The notes under the pieces were generated by a model, which searched no databases, was not told the DNA's origin, and was given only the letters and a program-made list of their open reading frames with translations. Source: Candidatus Zixiibacteriota bacterium (GTDB lineage: Bacteria > Zixibacteria > MSB-5A5 > JAABVY01 > JAHJOQ01). From it: a stretch of 8,813 nucleotides of DNA. Position 1 is the first letter of the stretch. The number at the start of each line of letters is the position of its first letter. The stretch is taken from the NCBI GenBank assembly GCA_030631455.1, contig DAOVLC010000040.1, positions 1-8,813 on the forward strand, given 5' to 3'. Positions 1 through 6,057 of the stretch are shown piece by piece. Both the position numbers and the translations under genes were made by a program.

Positions 1-237
1 CGTGCAATAAGCGAGCCGCTCACCAAGACCGAGAAGATTGTGATAATCAACTCCGGCGGCAATGGGGGGGGAGGCGCTTCGAAGATCACCGGAGATATAA
101 CCCAGATTATTGCACAACTTCCCCCGGTTGTCGAATCGCTGACAGGATTGAAATTCGAGGATATCCTCGGCCGTATCCCGGGCCTTGAGAAGGAGAAAAA
201 AGCGGAAGTCAGGATTGAGGACCCGAAAGAGGAGTAA
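1..237 (+). CDS. Flotillin-family (band 7/SPFH) membrane scaffold protein, C-terminal fragment
   Basis: The frame is open to the left edge and ends at TAA 235-237, so only the last 78 residues of a larger protein are visible. The fragment starts RAISEPLTKTEKIVIINSGG, continues with a glycine linker, then ITGDITQIIAQLPPVVESLTG and a charged tail. The order 'EPL.K...IVI...GG..., KxTxDxTxIIAQLPPxVESLTG' is the typical C-terminal end of bacterial flotillins (FloA/FloT/YqiK type). In that family this end follows the SPFH domain and the Glu/Ala-rich coiled coil, and it contributes to oligomerisation at membrane microdomains. The GTG at 40 is an internal codon, not a start, because the family motif begins before it. 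A run of eight G (64-71) encodes part of the linker. The SPFH domain and membrane anchor lie outside the window, so the exact subfamily cannot be fixed. Confidence 0.85.
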   Translation, partial: RAISEPLTKTEKIVIINSGGNGGGGASKITGDITQIIAQLPPVVESLTGLKFEDILGRIPGLEKEKKAEVRIEDPKEE

Positions 238-250
238 CCGAGATTATCCC

Positions 251-297
251 ACATAGTGATTCTATGTAGATGGCGATTGAGTCTCGCTTGCTGCGAG
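251..297 (+). terminator. Two short hairpins after the flotillin gene, weak terminator candidate
   Basis: ACATAG (251-256) pairs with CTATGT (262-267) around a 5-nt loop. CTCGC (283-287) pairs with GCGAG (293-297) around TTGCT. They lie 14 and 46 nt after the flotillin stop. Neither is followed by a T tract, so neither is a convincing intrinsic terminator. They may be RNA 3' end structures or chance. Confidence 0.25.
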
Positions 298-325
298 TCG
301 AGTAATGTGATGCTTACGATCTCGG

Positions 326-377
326 CGTATCTGATTCGATTACAGTGTAACAAATCCTTCCTGCATTCGTATCTGAT
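326..377 (+). promoter_or_regulatory. Direct repeat CGTATCTGAT, two copies 42 nt apart, upstream of the PspC gene
   Basis: CGTATCTGAT occurs at 326-335 and again at 368-377. The start-to-start distance of 42 nt is close to four helical turns, so both copies would face the same side of the DNA. The second copy ends 26 nt before the PspC-domain start codon. I found no convincing -35/-10 pair in 238-403, so a regulator-dependent or alternative-sigma promoter is possible. The repeat is seen directly; a binding-site role is inferred. Confidence 0.3.
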
Positions 378-403
378 AAGAGAGTTGGCAGAAGGAGTGA
401 ATA

Positions 404-811
404 ATGAAAAAGCTTGAACGTTCTCGCGAGAGTTGTGTGATCGGAGGGGTATGCGGAGGTCTCGGTGAGTATTTCAATATCGATCCGGTGATATTCAGAA
501 TAGCTGTTGTTGTTCTGGCACTCACTAAGGGAATCGGAGTGATCGCTTATGTCATCGCCTGGATTGCGGTCCCGCGACGTGCTGAAGGTGCAATCGCGGA
601 TACTACTCCCCCGAAGTCTCACCTTGTAAAATTCTTGCCCGGTATTGCGCTGATCCTGGTTGGCATCGTGTTCCTACTCGAAGATTTCTTCTACTGGTTC
701 TGTTGGTCTCATCTCTGGCCACTGATAGTGATCGTTGTTGGTGCAGTCATGATTTTTGCGGCCGTACAGAAAAGAGAGGAGAAGGAAGTCAGTGAACGCA
801 GGGAAGGTTAA
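404..811 (+). CDS. PspC-domain protein with C-terminal LiaI/LiaF-type membrane segment
   Basis: This is a 135-residue inner-membrane protein. Residues 2-59 are a PspC domain with the hallmark GGVCGGLGEYFNIDP at 14-28, followed by hydrophobic stretches at about 30-40 and 44-57. In the family, PspC takes part in the phage-shock/envelope-stress response. Residues 61-74 are a polar linker. Residues 77-93 and 103-121 form two further membrane segments joined by an aromatic turn (DFFYWFCWSHLWP). They resemble the LiaI/LiaF-TM (DUF5668-like) module, with its W-P-hydrophobic-G pattern. The tail KREEKEVSERREG is charged. The start is well supported by GAAGGAG (391-397), six bases before ATG. The next gene begins inside the last 20 nt of this one, so the two are probably co-translated. 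PspC domains also occur in unrelated regulators, so partners are inferred from context. Confidence 0.88.
   Translation: MKKLERSRESCVIGGVCGGLGEYFNIDPVIFRIAVVVLALTKGIGVIAYVIAWIAVPRRAEGAIADTTPPKSHLVKFLPGIALILVGIVFLLEDFFYWFCWSHLWPLIVIVVGAVMIFAAVQKREEKEVSERREG
777..786 (+). promoter_or_regulatory. Ribosome binding site that fixes the GTG start of the LiaF-like gene
   Basis: The purine stretch AGGAGAAGGA (777-786) sits inside the end of the PspC gene and five bases before GTG 792. The same frame is open further upstream, with TTG at 756 as an alternative start. That start would add twelve mostly basic residues and has no comparable site, so 792 is preferred. Confidence 0.6.
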
Positions 812-1691
812 TCTTGGGTTATTGTTGATTGTTGTCGGCATCGCCGCATTTGCGGTCAATGTAGATTCCATGCACTGGGCAGTCTATCTCGATCTTCTGG
901 AGCTTTGGCCGGTGCTTCTGATTGCAATCGGTGTGCAGATGGTCTTCAAACGGGTTTACTCTCCGCTTGCATACATATCTTGTCTGCTTGTCGCAGCTGT
1001 CGGATTCTGGGTTCTTTACCAAAACTATGCTGTCTACGGAGTTGAGGGTGGAAGCAGGCTTTCGTCACTGCCGATGTCGAAGCTCGATGACGGCGTAACC
1101 CGTCTTATGGTTGATATCGATGCCGATGACGGTGAACTGTCCGTATCGAGCAGTTCTTCCGAGCTAATCAGATGCTACTATGACGAGCCTTTCAGCCGGC
1201 CGTCAGTAAAGTACGAGACTGACGGCGATGTTGCAAAGGTGTCGGTTGAGGATAAAGGATTCTGCGACTTCATCTACTTCGATAACTGTGGTATGGAGCC
1301 GGACTGGAGCATAAAGCTGCATAATGGCCTCCCTACTACGCTTAAACTTGATTGCGTAGATTCCGATCTCCGACTGAGACTGGCGGATTTCAAGCTGGAA
1401 GAACTTATCACCAATTCTCGCTACTCATCAGTCGATGTCAGATTCGGCTCTCTTGTTCCCGAAGTCAGGGCATCTATGCGCGTGAATCGATCCGATGTGC
1501 GAATTCGAATACCCGCAGGCGCGGGAGTCGAGATACTGGATGCCGACGATTTTGATGATTTCTTCGTGGGTGATATTGAGCTTGTCGATGATGGCGACAG
1601 GTTTATGACGGAGAATTTCGACTCAACCGCAGTCAGATTCAGCTTTGATTTCGAGGGCAGCGCCAGAATTCTCAAGATCGATTACTACTGA
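792..1691 (+). CDS. LiaF-like membrane protein with C-terminal toastrack-type (DUF4097-like) domain
   Basis: From the GTG at 792 this is a 299-residue protein. The N-terminus has three hydrophobic segments, at about 7-24, 36-52 and 57-76. The first two carry the LiaI/LiaF-TM pattern (NLGLLLIVVGI...ELWPVLLIAIGVQMVF). Residues about 95-299 are soluble and rich in short beta strands, with alternating hydrophobic residues and turns (PTTLKLDCVDSDLRLRLADF at 181-200, then VRIRIPAGAGVEI at 236-248). This matches the toastrack/LiaF C-terminal domains, which in the family sit outside the membrane or interact with envelope-stress regulators. The domain is strongly acidic at 251-270. The gene overlaps the PspC gene by 20 nt and both carry the same membrane module, so they probably act together in the membrane. 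The function is known only at the level of stress sensing. A short GCTT/AAGC hairpin follows the stop (1693-1703), without a T tract. Confidence 0.8.
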   Translation: MNAGKVNLGLLLIVVGIAAFAVNVDSMHWAVYLDLLELWPVLLIAIGVQMVFKRVYSPLAYISCLLVAAVGFWVLYQNYAVYGVEGGSRLSSLPMSKLDDGVTRLMVDIDADDGELSVSSSSSELIRCYYDEPFSRPSVKYETDGDVAKVSVEDKGFCDFIYFDNCGMEPDWSIKLHNGLPTTLKLDCVDSDLRLRLADFKLEELITNSRYSSVDVRFGSLVPEVRASMRVNRSDVRIRIPAGAGVEILDADDFDDFFVGDIELVDDGDRFMTENFDSTAVRFSFDFEGSARILKIDYY

Positions 1692-1729
1692 GGCTTTTGA
1701 AGCTTCGATTGCAGGTTGACGGACTGATA

Positions 1730-2818
1730 TCACACATTAAATCGAAAGAAGATGACATCTCCGTCCTTAACGGTGTACTCTTTCCCTTCCAGCCGCATCC
1801 AGCCGCGTTTCTTGGCTTCGGCTTCCGACCCTGCTTCTCTTAGCTTTTCGAATTCTATAACTTCAGCCTTGATGAAGCCTTTCTCGATGTCCTCATGGAT
1901 GGCTCCGGCAGCCTTCTGCGCGATTGTTCCCCTCTTGATCGCCCAGGCATGGACTTCCTTGTCACCACCAGTTAGAAACGACATTACGCCAAGAAGATCG
2001 TACGATTTCTGGACAATACGGTCGAGTGCAGAACCTGTTATGCCGAGATCATCCATGAACATCTGACGGTCATCATCGTCAAGCTCGGCAAGCTCCATCT
2101 GAACCTTTGATGAAATGGCTTCGATTGCGCAGTGTCCCGCTTTATCCAGCGGTGCAAACTTCTTCTGAATCTCTATGCGATCTGGTAGCAGGTCTTCGCC
2201 GATATTGAGAACTATCAGCTTCGGTTTGATGCTGAGAAATTGAAAACCGCGGATCGTTTTTTCTTCATCGGGTGATAGGTCAAGTTCCCTGAGCGGTTTC
2301 TCTATATTGAGTTGCTCGAGGCATTTGTCGAGCACGGCTTTTTCACGCTTCAGATTGTCGTGGGGTGCTACTTTCAGTTGCCTATTGATTCTCTCGATAC
2401 GTTTTTCGGCCAGTACAAGGTCTGCGAAGATCAGTTCTCCCTCAATCACTCGGATATCTCTTTCGGGATCGACCGACCCCATCGGATGCTGGAGATTCGG
2501 ATCTTCGAAGTACCTTACAACATGTGCGAGCGCCTCAGCCTCCCTGACGGCCGATGGAAGCTCGGTGTCGACTCGCTTGCGGTCCGTCGCGTCGCCCGTA
2601 AACCCGGCGACATCCATCCATTCGACCTCCGCATGCGAGATCTTCTCCGGATGATACACCTCCGCGAGGACAGCGAGCCGATCATCCGGGACCTTGACCA
2701 CGCCTCTATGCACCTCGCCCTTGGCGGTGAATCCGCCAGTTTCCTGGTGGGTCCCGCAGATGGCGTTGAAAAGTGTGGTCTTGCCAGATTGAGGAAGACC
2801 GATTATTCCTATTATCAT
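1730..2818 (-). CDS. ychF: YchF/OLA1-type P-loop GTPase/ATPase, divergent variant
   Basis: This is a 362-residue cytoplasmic P-loop NTPase of the Obg-HflX superfamily. Motifs seen are G1 GLPQSGKT (7-14), G3 DVAG (69-72) and G4-type NIGE (205-208). The N-x-x-E form, in place of N-K-x-D, is the YchF hallmark and in the family explains acceptance of ATP. Residues about 130-190 form the helical insertion. The C-terminal TGS/DUF933 region is well conserved: SFLTGGDKEVHAWAIKRG (280-297), AIHEDIEKGFIKAEVI (306-321) and a closing GDVIFFRFNV. Members bind ribosomes and affect translation and stress responses. Compared with classic YchF (GLPNVGKST), the P-loop here is QSGKTT and the switch after G3 reads GFTGDATDRKR. 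This suggests a paralogous subgroup, and a standard YchF may exist elsewhere in the genome. ATG 2818 is preceded by GGAGGG (2828-2833), nine bases away. It converges with the LiaF-like gene across 38 nt. Confidence 0.88.
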   Translation of the reverse strand: MIIGIIGLPQSGKTTLFNAICGTHQETGGFTAKGEVHRGVVKVPDDRLAVLAEVYHPEKISHAEVEWMDVAGFTGDATDRKRVDTELPSAVREAEALAHVVRYFEDPNLQHPMGSVDPERDIRVIEGELIFADLVLAEKRIERINRQLKVAPHDNLKREKAVLDKCLEQLNIEKPLRELDLSPDEEKTIRGFQFLSIKPKLIVLNIGEDLLPDRIEIQKKFAPLDKAGHCAIEAISSKVQMELAELDDDDRQMFMDDLGITGSALDRIVQKSYDLLGVMSFLTGGDKEVHAWAIKRGTIAQKAAGAIHEDIEKGFIKAEVIEFEKLREAGSEAEAKKRGWMRLEGKEYTVKDGDVIFFRFNV

Positions 2819-2873
2819 AGAGCCTGTCCCTCCGAGCTTTCTCTGTCTATGCCGTTCCCGACCGATACAAAGA

Positions 2874-2898
2874 AGATCAATGAATTGATCTCAATTCA
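2874..2898 (-). promoter_or_regulatory. Two overlapping inverted repeats between nfo and ychF
   Basis: AGATCAA (2874-2880) pairs perfectly with TTGATCT (2885-2891); the arms reach 8 bp if the centre is only 2 nt. TGAATTG (2881-2887) pairs perfectly with CAATTCA (2892-2898). The two share the TTG at 2885-2887, so as RNA hairpins they exclude each other. In the minus-strand transcript the hairpin at 2881-2898 comes first. The one at 2874-2891 follows and leads into a pyrimidine-rich stretch reading TCTTTG. The element could be a weak nfo terminator, an attenuator-like switch in the ychF leader, or a DNA operator. The stems are AT-rich and so not very stable. Confidence 0.4.
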
Positions 2899-2927
2899 AG
2901 GTAATGGAAATGCTCGATAATTGCAAT

Positions 2928-3797
2928 CTACTTTGCGAAGCTGCGGAGAATATCGAGATTCCGTGAGTCGTTGGCTTTCTGGTCATCACCCTTCGGAGTC
3001 TCGAGAATTTTCGGGATACTTGCGAACCGCTTGTCCTGCATCAGGAATTTGAATGGCTCCAGGCCGAGTTCTCCCTCGCCGAGGTGCTCGTGACGGTCGA
3101 CCCGGGAAGCGAACGGCTTCTTCGAATCATTGACATGAAACACTGTCAGATACTCGAGGCCTATTATCTCATCGAACTTCCTGAAAGTTGCGTTGAAGTC
3201 CTTCTTGTTGCGCAGTTCATAGCCGGCTGCGAATGTGTGGCACGTATCGAAACATACCGAGAGCCTTGCTTTGTTCTCGACCATATCGATCATTTCGGCT
3301 ATGTGCTCGAACTTGTATCCGACATTCGTGCCCTGTCCGGCAGTTGTCTCGAGTGCCAGTCTGGTTGTGATATCAGGCGTAGCATCAATGATCCGATTCA
3401 GTGAATCGGAAATCTTCCTGAGGGCATATTCCTCGCCTTCTTTGAGGTGAGCTCCGGGGTGCATCACAAGATCGTGGAGGCCGAGTCTGTCTGCGCGGAT
3501 GATCTCATCCGTCAGTGATGCCACTGACTTCTTGTAGATATCTTCCCTCGGAGACGCGACATTGATCAGGTATCCTACATGACCGACGTAAGCTCGTATC
3601 GATGATGCCTCGCGGGCTTGAGTGAATTTCTCGATATCTTCTTCAGTGAGGACTTTTGCTTTCCACTGATTACTGTTCTTGGTGAATATCTGAAGCGCTC
3701 TGCAATTCAGAGCGTCGCCTGACTTGATTGCATTGTGAACGCCACCTGAGATCGACATGTGCGCGCCGATCAGCGGGTCTTTCTTGCTCGCTGCCAT
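2928..3797 (-). CDS. nfo: Endonuclease IV, AP endonuclease of base excision repair
   Basis: This is a 289-residue enzyme, close to the family's usual 280-300. It cuts DNA 5' of abasic sites and removes blocking 3' groups during base excision repair in the cytoplasm. The N-terminus PLIGAHMSISGGVHNAI (8-24) is typical. All nine trinuclear-zinc ligands of the TIM barrel can be placed: H73, H113 (MHPGAH), E150 (ALETTAGQG), D184 and H187 (CFDTCHTFAAGY), H221 (HVNDSK), D234 and H236 (DRHEHLGEG), and E266 (ETPKG). The enzyme should therefore be active. The start is ATG 3797-3795, whose A is also the last base of the DUF58 stop (TGATG on the minus strand). The frame is open upstream to 3896, but those residues overlap the DUF58 gene and are not part of the family. 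No clear ribosome binding site is visible, which fits translational coupling to DUF58. Confidence 0.95.
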   Translation of the reverse strand: MAASKKDPLIGAHMSISGGVHNAIKSGDALNCRALQIFTKNSNQWKAKVLTEEDIEKFTQAREASSIRAYVGHVGYLINVASPREDIYKKSVASLTDEIIRADRLGLHDLVMHPGAHLKEGEEYALRKISDSLNRIIDATPDITTRLALETTAGQGTNVGYKFEHIAEMIDMVENKARLSVCFDTCHTFAAGYELRNKKDFNATFRKFDEIIGLEYLTVFHVNDSKKPFASRVDRHEHLGEGELGLEPFKFLMQDKRFASIPKILETPKGDDQKANDSRNLDILRSFAK

Positions 3798-4714
3798 CAG
3801 TACAATCTTGCTCTCTTGTTGAGGTATGCCAGGAGTGCATGGTCGTAGGGTATTGATGTATCGATCAGGTGGTAGTCGATATTCGACATGCGGCACTCAC
3901 GCGAGAAGTTGTCGAAGACGCTGCTGAGTTCTTTCTGATAATCCTTCTTGATCTGCCAAGGCAGAGTGACAATCCGTTCGCCCGTTTCGAGATCCTCGAA
4001 TATCGCTTCGGTCGGGAATGAGAAGTCTCTCTCCCTCGGATCGAGCACATGAAAGACGATAATCTCGTGCTTCTTGTGACGGAAGTGCTTCAGACCCGCA
4101 AGAATCCTATGTGGATCATCGAAGAGATCAGACATGATAATAATCAGTCCGCGCCGCTTGATTCTCTCCGCCATCTGGTGCAGCGTGTCGGAGATGTTTG
4201 TCTTTTCCGATGGCGCGAGATTGTCCATTTGCTTGAGGAGAACGTGCAGATGGCTGGCAGCGGATTTTGGCGGAATGTAGGTGTGTATCCTCTCATCGAA
4301 TCCGACCATGCCTACCGAGTCGCGCTGTTTGAGCATCAAAAACGTGAGTGATGCCGCCAGATACGAGCAGTATTCGAGCTTGTTGATTCTCCGTTTCTCA
4401 TCGGAGACATAGCCCATTGATGCTGACGTATCGATCAGTATATACGCCTTGAGATTCGTCTCCTCCTCGAACTCCTTGATGTAAAATCGGTCGGACTTGG
4501 CATACACTTTCCAGTCGATATTACGGATCGAGTCTCCCGGCATATACTGCCGATGTTCGGCGAACTCGACGGAAAAACCGTGATAGGGTGATTTGTGGAG
4601 GCCGGTAATGAAGCCCTCAACCACAAGGCGAGCCTTCAACTCCATTCCCTTGAGTCGGGAGACCACTTCCGGCTTCAGATATCTTCTATAATCCTGTTGG
4701 TCTGTGTCATTCAT
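3797..4714 (-). CDS. DUF58 protein with vWA-type metal-binding site, MoxR partner
   Basis: This is a 305-residue cytoplasmic protein without membrane segments. Residues 57-85 contain the DUF58 core (YMPGDSIRNIDWKVYAKSDR, then FYIKEFEEE). They are followed by a von Willebrand A-like fold with MIDAS motif DTSAS (95-99), a Thr in KTNISDTL (171-178) and Asp in MSDLFDD (194-200). All three MIDAS elements are present, so divalent metal binding is likely. In the family, DUF58 proteins are paired with MoxR AAA+ ATPases and act in metal insertion, complex assembly or envelope stress. The exact client is unknown here. The gene lies 28 nt after moxR and its stop overlaps the nfo start. No strong ribosome binding site precedes ATG 4714, so coupling to moxR translation is possible. 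The BatA/BatB-type membrane vWA genes that often follow this pair are absent; nfo is there instead. Confidence 0.92.
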   Translation of the reverse strand: MNDTDQQDYRRYLKPEVVSRLKGMELKARLVVEGFITGLHKSPYHGFSVEFAEHRQYMPGDSIRNIDWKVYAKSDRFYIKEFEEETNLKAYILIDTSASMGYVSDEKRRINKLEYCSYLAASLTFLMLKQRDSVGMVGFDERIHTYIPPKSAASHLHVLLKQMDNLAPSEKTNISDTLHQMAERIKRRGLIIIMSDLFDDPHRILAGLKHFRHKKHEIIVFHVLDPRERDFSFPTEAIFEDLETGERIVTLPWQIKKDYQKELSSVFDNFSRECRMSNIDYHLIDTSIPYDHALLAYLNKRARLY

Positions 4715-4742
4715 GTGATTGCGTGGTCACAGTTATGCGGTA

Positions 4743-5750
4743 CTACTTTTCCGTGACCTCGTTGAGCAGCCTGTCAACAATCTCTTCGGGACCGACACCG
4801 TCGGCCTCGGCGTTGAAAGATGTGACTATCCTGTGCCGAATGACCGGTTTGGCAACGAATCTGACATCTTCCACCGATGGCGTGAAACGACCATCGAGCA
4901 CGGCTTTCGTTTTGGCGCCGAGTATCAGGTACTGAGATGCTCTTGGGCCGGCCCCCCAGGAGACCCAGTTTCTGACATAATCAGGCACGCCGTCTCTGCC
5001 GGGTCTCGTAGCACGGACAAGCCTGACGGCATAATCGATGACATGATCCGAAACCGGCACACGTCTGACAAGTCTCTGCAACTGAATGATCTCTTCGCTG
5101 GCGAGCATGTTAGTCAGTTGCCACTCCTGGATGGAGGTAGTCGATTTGACTATCTGTCTCTCTTCAGATTCGGAGGGGTAGTCGATCATGATATTGAACA
5201 TGAAACGGTCAAGCTGCGCTTCCGGGAGAGGATATGTCCCTTCCTGCTCAATAGGATTCTGGGTTGCCAGCACGAAAAACGGCTCTTCCAGCGTGTATGT
5301 TTCGCCCGCAGCCGTGACTTCGTGCTCCTGCATCGCCTGCAAAAGCGCTGCCTGTGTCTTTGGCGGTGTGCGGTTAATCTCATCGGCAAGCACGATGTTG
5401 GCAAACACCGGTCCTTTGAGGAATCTAAAAGCTCGCCCGCCGGTCGACTTGTCTTCTTGGATAATCTCGGTTCCGGTGATATCGGACGGCATCAGATCGG
5501 GTGTGAACTGGATGCGAGAGAATTTCAGCTTTAGGATCTGCGATAGTGTCGAAATAAGGAGAGTTTTCGCAAGGCCGGGCACACCTATCAAAAGCACGTG
5601 GCCATTGGAGAGGATCGAAATCAAAAGCTCGTCGATAACTGTCTCCTGCCCGATGATGACTTTCGCGATCTCCGATTTTATGCTGTCGCGAGCCTGTTGA
5701 AGATTCTCTACCGCCTGAATATCTTTTGATTCCGAGATTTCGTCAGCCAT
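4743..5750 (-). CDS. moxR: MoxR-family AAA+ ATPase
   Basis: This is a 335-residue AAA+ ATPase, the usual MoxR length. It has Walker A GVPGLAKT (56-63), Walker B IVLADEIN (119-126), sensor 1 LATQNP (161-166), the arginine-finger region EAQLDRF (177-183) and GAGPRAS (266-272) in the C-terminal lid. MoxR ATPases act as chaperone-like remodelling machines with vWA/DUF58 partners, and the partner gene follows directly. The start at ATG 5750 is chosen because GGAGG (5755-5759) lies four bases upstream and MADEISESKD begins the family's N-terminal helix. The same frame is open up to 5870, but that extension runs through the best -35/-10 pair and has no family resemblance. It is the first gene of the minus-strand operon. 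Confidence 0.95.
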   Translation of the reverse strand: MADEISESKDIQAVENLQQARDSIKSEIAKVIIGQETVIDELLISILSNGHVLLIGVPGLAKTLLISTLSQILKLKFSRIQFTPDLMPSDITGTEIIQEDKSTGGRAFRFLKGPVFANIVLADEINRTPPKTQAALLQAMQEHEVTAAGETYTLEEPFFVLATQNPIEQEGTYPLPEAQLDRFMFNIMIDYPSESEERQIVKSTTSIQEWQLTNMLASEEIIQLQRLVRRVPVSDHVIDYAVRLVRATRPGRDGVPDYVRNWVSWGAGPRASQYLILGAKTKAVLDGRFTPSVEDVRFVAKPVIRHRIVTSFNAEADGVGPEEIVDRLLNEVTEK

Positions 5751-5842
5751 ATTTCCTCCGAGTACTACGTCACCATTTCGGATAGCACTTTGATATACAC
5801 CGGGCGGGCGGCATTGTTTCGCCGACAACTCAGTAAGAGGCG

Positions 5843-5870
5843 AATTTAGTGCATTTTTCGCAAATGTCAA
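5843..5870 (-). promoter_or_regulatory. Candidate sigma70-type promoter for the moxR operon
   Basis: On the minus strand TTGACA (5870-5865), a perfect -35 consensus, is followed after 16 bases by TAAATT (5848-5843), a 4/6 match to the -10 box. Transcription would start near 5836 and give a leader of about 85 nt before moxR ATG 5750. This agrees with the shorter moxR start. Consensus rules from E. coli may not hold fully in this lineage. Confidence 0.45.
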
Positions 5871-5897
5871 CCGGATTGTAGAGGCGAGAGAATCAAC

Positions 5898-5926
5898 TTG
5901 CGAACATCATTCAAGCCTTCTATTAT
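5898..5926 (+). promoter_or_regulatory. Candidate sigma70-type promoter for the amidohydrolase gene
   Basis: TTGCGA (5898-5903) and TATTAT (5921-5926) are separated by 17 bases and match the -35 and -10 consensus at 4/6 and 5/6 positions. The predicted start near 5933 would leave a leader of about 125 nt. The -35 box lies 27 nt from that of the opposite moxR promoter. Confidence 0.45.
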
Positions 5927-5970
5927 GTTTACAGGAGTTTTGGATCAGCCGAGAACACCTCTGAGTTAGA

Positions 5971-5989
5971 CATCATCGATTCGGTGATG
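5971..5989 (+). promoter_or_regulatory. Small hairpin in the amidohydrolase leader
   Basis: CATCATC (5971-5977) pairs with GGTGATG (5983-5989), including one G-U pair, around the loop GATTC. It lies about 70 nt before the start codon, between the candidate promoter and the ribosome binding site. It could be an operator half-site pair, an RNA structure or chance. Confidence 0.25.
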
Positions 5990-6057
5990 ACATTTCTTGA
6001 TTCGTCTTTGGCGAATTGCGTTCAGGTGGGTAGGTTCACACTTTAAGGAGACATAAA

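Larger units (their letters stand above)
5751..6057. other. Divergent intergenic region between moxR and the amidohydrolase gene
   Basis: This 307-nt gap has no supported gene. It holds one promoter candidate for each direction, ribosome binding sites at both ends (GGAGG 5755-5759 on the minus strand, AAGGAG 6045-6050 on the plus strand) and a small hairpin at 5971-5989. The plus-strand leader would be about 125 nt, which is long enough for RNA-level control, but I recognise no known riboswitch. Confidence 0.7.

Noticed and set aside
285..297. CGCTTGCTGCGAG is found here and again at 7244-7256, both in intergenic DNA, suggesting a dispersed repeat.
   Set aside because: A 13-bp match somewhere in a window of this size is about what chance predicts, and the flanks do not match.
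2312..2920. Long open frame on the plus strand opposite ychF.
   Set aside because: It is antisense to a clearly conserved GTPase, has no domain resemblance, and reflects codon bias of the real gene.
3798..3896. N-terminal extension of nfo by 33 residues.
   Set aside because: It lies within the DUF58 coding region, has no family similarity, and the coupled ATG at 3797 gives the normal length.
4719..5534. 271-codon open frame on the plus strand opposite moxR.
   Set aside because: It is antisense to a MoxR gene with every AAA+ motif intact. The translation shows no family features.
5751..5870. N-terminal extension of moxR by 40 residues.
   Set aside because: It crosses the best promoter candidate, and a clear ribosome binding site supports the start at 5750.
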